From positions 1 to 15,247 of the forward strand of contig NW_026516948.1 of assembly GCF_025766255.1 (NCBI RefSeq): a DNA stretch of 15,247 nt, read 5' to 3'. Position numbers and translations under genes: made by a program. This document shows, one piece after another, positions 10,801-15,247 of this stretch (positions within the stretch are counted from its first letter, which is position 1; every line of letters begins with the position of its first letter). Origin of the DNA: Zychaea mexicana (Eukaryota > Mucoromycota > Mucoromycetes > Mucorales > Lichtheimiaceae). The notes beneath the pieces are model-generated. The model did not search any database. It saw only the letters and a program-made list of their open reading frames with translations, and was not told the DNA's origin.

Positions 10801-10946
10801 GGCTGAACTACAGGTGGGACACTCAAAGTGCCTCCAAGATCCAAAGGCTGCGTGATCCTGATTACTTTTCTCGCTCCGTTGCTCTTAAGACTTGCAAAAG
10901 ATGAGACGCGTTTGTTGCCAAATCCTCGTGCACGTTTGGGAGGCAT
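7882..10946 (-). CDS. KDZ transposase, eleven exons, 794 aa, apparently intact
   Basis: Exons on the minus strand: 10946-10559, 10485-10271, 10209-10075, 9999-9850, 9776-9634, 9566-9458, 9393-9129, 9060-8785, 8717-8610, 8544-8393 and 8325-7882. The ten introns are 61-75 nt and all junctions keep the frame (2385 nt). The N-terminus is basic (KR at 4-5, NKRRK near 65-69). A CxC-type Cys cluster of KDZ proteins follows: C111-x-C113, C139-x2-C142 with HLFPMTPSGP after it, and C240-x2-C243. DGNMQLRR (255-262) and CTCGHG (325-330) are family-like. Candidate catalytic acids are D337 (MIDITTAGE), D370 (MYDVGCK) and E425 (DGEHLERLWS), with H399, H403 and C407 between the last two; this is the RNase H-like DDE core of the family. 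The tail (about 740-780) is very acidic. The first donor (GTGCGT, 10558) is the least sure; GTATTT at 10573 also keeps the frame but drops five residues. It is expected to cut and join the element's ends in the nucleus. Confidence 0.93.
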
Positions 10947-11042
10947 GTTTATTGGAACTACGGAGAAGGAGGGGAAGTCATGTATTATGGGAGCTAATAC
11001 TGCTACATATCAAAGTCTGGGTCACACGATTCAATTACCGCA

Positions 11043-11095
11043 GTTTGCGGTTTTTGCGGTTCTTGCGGTTAGACCAAATAGTCTAGAAACCGCAA
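11043..11095 (-). repeat. Right terminal inverted repeat core with hairpin and 9-bp iterons
   Basis: Read on the minus strand this matches the left core almost base for base: the same hairpin arms around TATTTG, followed by three GCAA-type iterons, the first of which carries G where the left copy has A. The hairpin here has two extra bases in one arm (TTTCTAGAC instead of TTTAGAC). The transposase start codon at 10946 lies about 97 bp inside, mirroring the HMG-box gene at the left end. Confidence 0.9.
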
Positions 11096-11128
11096 GTTAT
11101 AAAACGACACTAGCGACAGGGGCCGGAG

Positions 11129-11347
11129 TATTACTAGGATCAATTATGTGAGCCAATTAAAGAATATCGGTACTTCGTTGAGGTTACTTCTATATTGCAA
11201 CTTCTAAATAAATACTGTAGAAAGACTCAACTCTTTTTGCAATTGTTTTGTAAACACTATTCACACCATACATCATAACAAAGGAAATTACGAAAAGCTT
11301 ACTGACAAAATAAATGAGGCAACTATCAGTATTATATCGCATAGAAA
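11129..11347. other. Flanking DNA right of the KDZ element
   Basis: AT-rich sequence without a gene, repeat or RNA that can be recognised; it separates the KDZ element from the transposase relic. Confidence 0.5.
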
Positions 11348-11720
11348 ATGCACTGTGCAAATTTAGTAGGTGCAGTCATGACTAACAGCACTGACAGTGG
11401 ATCAGATAATGCAGACGAAGATGCACTTGCCCAGATCAATGATTATCTAAGCCTTATTTATGGTGCCAACAACCTAGCAAGCTTCAGATCCACCTGAGGA
11501 ATTTACAGCTGTTCATCTACTACTGCTGTCCAATGAAGAAATTGTTAATGCTGTTCTTAATGAAAAAATAGCTGATGATGATGTTGTTGACAATGATAAC
11601 GAAGACATTAGCATGACTGTTTCATCTAAACCTGTTGCACTAGTAAGAAAAAACAATCAGTATATTAGATGCCCCAGAACATCAAACCATCTAGAATGTG
11701 CTCAGAAAAATCTGGGATAG
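11348..11720 (+). pseudogene. Frameshifted C-terminal remnant resembling a pogo/Tigger-type DDE transposase
   Basis: A first frame (11348-11497) reads SGSDNADEDALAQINDYL and ends in TGA; the sense continues in another frame (from 11481 to TAG at 11718-11720) as ASDPPEEFTAVH, LLLSNEEIVNAVL and a DDD/DNDNED acidic run. The order 'DALAQIND...EEF...EEIV..V...acidic' resembles the C-terminal tail after the DDE domain in CENP-B/pogo/Tigger proteins. No catalytic domain lies upstream, where stops occur, so this is a truncated and frameshifted relic. The family assignment rests on that tail pattern alone and could be wrong. Confidence 0.45.
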
Positions 11721-11998
11721 TTTCTGTAAGAAAAGCCAGAACAAACAATCCAGAATCACCAATTACTTTCAGTGATAAAACCTTTATTTAATGATATAGA
11801 CCTTTATACAGAAAACTGGTAAGTATTATTGGTTCGATTCTCAGCGTCGCCGCTCTCTAGAAGAATGAAAACCACTAGCGGAAAATTGCACGTCCTGTTT
11901 TTTGGGCTGCAAAATGCAAAAAGTGAGTAAACTGCAATTTTACTAAGTGATGACCGGGATTCTTCCAAGCAAAAACCGAGGATCTGCAAAAGTGGAGG
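11721..11998. other. Gene-free stretch before the LINE insertion
   Basis: No gene is seen. The sequence contains several CTGCAAAA-like words (11909, 11984), and continues beyond the LINE at 14040, so it is the left half of the LINE's target locus. Confidence 0.5.
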
Positions 11999-12011
11999 TG
12001 CAAAAAACGGG
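11999..12011. repeat. Target-site duplication of the LINE, left copy
   Basis: The 13-mer TGCAAAAAACGGG is repeated exactly at 14027-14039, at the far end of the reverse-transcriptase element. Length and position fit a duplication made by target-primed reverse transcription. Confidence 0.75.
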
Positions 12012-14026
12012 TCGCCCAAGGCGGTTTCCCGTGTTGGTCGCGGTGCTCTCGACCAAGCCTACAATCTTCAAACCCTGATGCGCCAGTTCCATCGTGCTTT
12101 CGATAGCCGTCCCGTCCTTGCGTTTCTAGACATCAAGTCTGCATATGACTCCGTGGATCGACAAGTGATCTGGCAAACTCTAGCCAGTCACCTGCAGCCA
12201 ACGTTGCTCGACCTCCTAAAACACATGTTTGACGATGTATCTATCACGGTCATCCTCAAGAATCACCAATCAAGAGCAATCCGGCCTCGTCACGGTGTAC
12301 TCCAGGGGTCTATTCTGAGCCCATTACTTATGCGGTGTTCATCGACTCTTTGCCACACTCGCTTCGCCTTGGTAGTGGCCCATCGCTCTCTGTACGCACA
12401 GTCCCTCTTGGTGAGCATACTGAAGCGTCAGCTCAAACAATGATACGTCGCACTCTTCGTGACCCACTCCGTCAGGATACCGAGACCACCATCATCCATT
12501 CGCTTTTGTACGCCGATGATGTCGCCATCCTCGGCACATCCGAAGAAGTCCAACATTTACCTGCCAAAGCGGAACAACACTCTCGGCAGTACGGTTATCA
12601 ATGGCATCCCGACAAATGCCAAATCGTCAACGGCGACCCCAGCACCAGCTACCGTCTCTATGGAGAGAGCATTGACCAGGTTGCCTGGTTTAACTACCTC
12701 GGCATACCTTTCTGTTCTACCGGCATCGAAGTCTCCCGTCTCATCAACCACAACGCCACAAAGACCACTGATGCTATGCGCGTGCTCTGGTCCCTCGGTG
12801 CTCACCAATACAGCTTTGGCCTCGGCGTCACCCTTCGTTTGTATCGCTCGTTTATCCGGCCCATTGTCGAATATGGGTTGGCCATCGTTACGCTTACCGC
12901 AACAAACTCTAAGAGAATCGAACAAGCTCAAACACGCTGTATCCGGATGGCGCTCAACGTCACTGCCGTCAGTGCCCGAACACCTACAATAGTACCTCTC
13001 CACCTTGCTGCCTTGCCGTCCACCCAGCTACGAGCGCGCAGGCTGCAATTCAAGTTCCTCTATCGCGCGTACGAAATTCCACCGTCTACATTACTGGCGT
13101 GTATTGTCACGACTTTCCTGCGTCAACGTGGGCCACCAGAACTTTGGGCTGTGCTGAAGGGAAACAAGCTGTGGGCCGACTAACAAATTTTGACAAAACA
13201 AGCCCGTTTCCACGTCACCCTCAACAGCATGTGATCAACGCCCACCTAGACCAGGAACTGCATGACCGCCGCGAAAAATTCACCTCAGTGGCCCGTGCAC
13301 TCGCGATACGCCAATGGGACCCAATTCTGTTCCTCCCACTGCATAGCGCCGCCTGACATCGAATGGTGAAATGGAGGATGCACTGGTTGCCCTCCCGCCC
13401 CCTGAAGGACTGCCGCTGCGGTGTGCACCAAGCAAATCGACGCCGCTTTTTGGAGTGCCCGCTGGTTGGGCCCAGCATTCAGCGCCTGCAAGCAGCTTTC
13501 CACGGTCCTGTGCCTGCTGACCAACACCCGCTCGACACCATCATGAACACACTACCACGCAGCCCAAGAAGTCTACGATATGGACATCGGCGCACGACAT
13601 GGCCGCTGCTCATCTACACGCTTGGGGATATCGACATCTGCAGCCATCTCGATGTGGAAGTCGACCCTGAACCAGATCCACGACTGGCCCTTGACCAGTC
13701 CTTTACCACCACCGCCAATAGCTAGTACTTTTACCAGTGATACCACCTCTCCTCCCTTGTTACTCTTTGTCCCTGACAAACCCTTTGTATATATTTCTTT
13801 TCTTCTATTTTCTTTTGTATTATCCACGTTTCACGTACCTTCGCCTCCTCTTCTGTTTTACAGCCGGGTTTTTCTCCCCCTGAGGGTTTTCCCGCTTGTC
13901 TCCTTCGTCCTTTATATCTATCCTATACTCCTCTTCCTGTCGAATCACAATGACTGGCAAATTGCCTGCTGGATGTTGCCGCTAATGTCATTTTCTCCAA
14001 TACTAAAGATAAAATAATGTTTGAAC
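12012..14026 (+). mobile_element. 5'-truncated LINE (non-LTR retrotransposon) copy
   Basis: About 2 kb holding the reverse-transcriptase remnant (from just before its QGGF motif to the end of ORF2) and a pyrimidine-rich 3' untranslated region (13726-14026). The bracketing 13-bp repeats define both borders. There is no endonuclease domain and no 5' half, the usual outcome of incomplete reverse transcription. The 3' end shows no long poly-A, only the AT-rich words TACTAAAGATAAAATAATG, so tail type is unclear. Confidence 0.82.
12018..13725 (+). pseudogene. LINE reverse transcriptase (ORF2) remnant with three frameshifts and one stop
   Basis: Recognisable parts in order: QGGF then VGRGALDQAYNLQTL (frames differ across TTTCCC at 12025-12030), FLDIKSAYDSVDR with the first catalytic Asp (12124-12162), GVLQGSILSPLL, then, after a second shift at 12327-12330, FIDSLPHSL, and the catalytic YADDVAIL (12509-12532). 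The thumb/connection region runs on (FNYLGIPF, LRLYRSFIRPIVEYG). A third shift at about 13170-13183 moves the frame into LTNFDKTSPFPRHP, then TGA at 13354-13356 interrupts before WRMHWLPSRP and a Cys-rich tail (CRCGVHQANRRRFLEC). In related LINE tails a His often stands where the last Arg before FLEC lies here; if so a zinc ligand is also lost. The protein cannot be made; it is a dead copy. Confidence 0.88.
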
Positions 14027-14039
14027 TGCAAAAAACGGG
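14027..14039. repeat. Target-site duplication of the LINE, right copy
   Basis: Exact second copy of TGCAAAAAACGGG. Removing 12012-14039 would restore the sequence present before insertion, which joins GTGGAGG on the left to GGTCAACTG on the right through one copy of the 13-mer. Confidence 0.75.
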
Positions 14040-14448
14040 GGTCAACTGTATTAGAATTTGGATTGGAAGCGACAGATCGACAAGAAAAGTTTTGGCGGAA
14101 ACATCCCACCACAGCAAAAACAGCGTTTAGCAGCTTTAAAACGTAAAATTTCCAAGTTCACTTTCATTGATATGCCATCCGTGACGAGCTAACAGACAAT
14201 AACCCGTTAGAGACTGATCACTGCCAATGTGTAATTAATATCATTATGATGTTCCTTGCTGCCATATGCTTCCATCATAAAGTGAAATCCCCTTAAGCTT
14301 GATCACCAGACGTTGGCACCTTTACCCTGAGAAAACAGCACCTCAAGGTAGTCATGGGCTGTTATGTAAAAGCTGTTTATACTTTCACGTAGCTGATTCT
14401 TGTGGTTATGTGGTTTTTAGGAGAACCAAACACAAGCAATAGGAATAG
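14040..14448. other. Gene-free stretch right of the LINE
   Basis: Right half of the LINE target locus, followed by AT-rich DNA. A short frame near 14066-14130 (TDRQEKFWRKHPTTAKTAF) is not recognised. An acceptor-like TGGTTTTTAG at 14411-14420 precedes the next pseudogene and may have belonged to it. Confidence 0.5.
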
Positions 14449-15247
14449 CAACATTTTGGCGATGACTGGTCCATTCAAAGCCCTAAGCCTGGAATCGCAA
14501 CCGAAAGAGCTCACACGCCTCAACAGCCTTTACACCGCTTTCCAGATAATCAACAACGTGCAACTCTCGTCGCGCACCTACAGTCTATCTATGATGATAT
14601 GTTCATCGACGTTGAGCAGCTTCAGCAGCCCAAATCAATCCCGAAAAGCACCCAAAAACCGCCTAGCAGCAGCAACAAGCGTGAGCTGATCGCTTCAGAG
14701 CATCAGAACCCTCAAAGCCGAAAGAAAGCAAACACCGACATTGGTCGTGATGCTGCAGCAATATAGTAAAGTTTTATGTATTAAGATGTATAGCCACCTT
14801 TTAATTCACATTTTTAATATCTATAGGAATGAAAAGATGGAGCCAACAACAAATGAAGCAAACAACACAATACCGACTATCACATCCTCAAACAACATGG
14901 CACTCACCATCCCTCCTCCTCCAAAAATTCACTTTGTACCTAACCTTAACCTTGTTTGCAACTGGATTCCTCCATCAGCTGTTGAAATGGTGCATAATCC
15001 CATGCCAGACGGTAACCGTGGCTTTCGGGCCTTAGCTGTTGCTGTATAACACAGAGGAGCGATACGTCGATGTCAAGACCAAGATGCTCGATCAGTACCT
15101 CTCCAACGCCAATACGCTTCACCAATACTATGACAAGGGCCGTTTACTAAAAGTACTCGATCATTATTCAAGTGAATGGTTCGTCTCGCCTGAATGAAGC
15201 AAAATTGCCGCTGATACGTTCGAAACGTCAATTGTTATAGATGGCGC
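14449..15247 (+). pseudogene. MULE-type transposase C-terminus joined to an OTU-like cysteine protease domain, broken and cut by the window edge
   Basis: The first part (14449-14763) encodes RFPDNQQRATLVAHLQSIYD and a Pro/Ser/Lys linker (SIPKSTQKPPSSSNKRE), the pattern of the region after the catalytic domain in fungal MULE transposases. A candidate intron, 14766-14826 (GTAAAG...CTATAG), keeps the frame but its junction codon reads TAG. The second part (from 14827) has PPPPKIHFVPN, then MPDGNRGFRALAVAV: the OTU motif D-G-N-C-G-F-R-A with the catalytic Cys codon changed to CGT (Arg, 15017-15019). The frame then shifts at about 15044-15047 into YNTEERYVDVKTKMLDQYL and later SSEWFVSPE, with a TGA at 15195-15197. 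OTU domains cleave ubiquitin-type isopeptide bonds; this copy lacks the nucleophile and is broken. MULE parentage is inferred from the tail. Confidence 0.68.

Larger units (their letters stand above)
61..11128. mobile_element. KDZ (Kyakuja-Dileera-Zisupton) DNA transposon, about 11 kb, with three intact genes
   Basis: Long inverted repeats at the two ends (core 95-145 and 11043-11095) enclose a complete KDZ transposase gene on the minus strand, an HMG-box gene and a C2H2 zinc-finger gene on the plus strand, and a 4.3-kb centre without clear genes. The outermost ends are less sure: CTCCG at 61-65 pairs with CGGAG at 11124-11128 and the sequence between there and the cores is only loosely similar. 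No 8-bp target-site duplication is seen directly outside these points (53-60 and 11129-11136 differ), so the exact termini may shift by some tens of bases. KDZ elements are known as large fungal transposons that carry passenger genes; that this copy is still mobile is inferred from its three uninterrupted reading frames. Confidence 0.85.

Noticed and set aside
12557..13003. 148-codon minus-strand frame opposite the reverse transcriptase
   Set aside because: It lies wholly antisense to the conserved reverse-transcriptase motifs and has no domain.

Overview
The window looks like repeat-rich DNA of a filamentous fungus. Coding regions are split by short introns of about 60-90 nt with GT(A/C/G) donors, (C/T)AG acceptors and CTAA-type branch points, and there are no bacterial operon features. 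The mix of a KDZ transposase, a MULE-OTU relic and a LINE with a Cys/His tail suggests an early-diverging lineage such as Mucoromycota, but that assignment is an inference.

About three quarters of the window (roughly 61-11128) is a single DNA transposon of about 11 kb. It is bounded by terminal inverted repeats that each hold a hairpin followed by three 9-bp iterons. It carries three genes that all read through without a break once introns are removed. A five-exon HMG-box gene lies just inside the left end (223-1843, +). A two-exon gene for an AT-hook-like plus C2H2 zinc-finger protein lies in the centre (6198-7343, +). An eleven-exon, 794-residue Kyakuja-Dileera-Zisupton (KDZ) transposase starts just inside the right end (10946-7882, -). 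The element therefore seems young and possibly mobile, with two predicted DNA-binding proteins as companions of the transposase.

Between the HMG-box and zinc-finger genes lie about 4.3 kb of AT-rich DNA without a convincing gene. It holds 230-bp tandem repeats in which the palindrome GTTGCAAC recurs every 29 bp, and scattered short minus-strand frames that may be remains of lost cargo.

Right of the element (11129 to the end) is a graveyard of other elements. There is a frameshifted tail resembling a pogo/Tigger-type transposase (11348-11720). A 5'-truncated, multiply frameshifted LINE reverse transcriptase (12012-14026) is bracketed by an exact 13-bp target-site duplication. At the edge is a fragment resembling the C-terminus of a MULE transposase joined to an OTU domain whose catalytic Cys codon reads Arg. 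These broken neighbours contrast with the intact KDZ element.
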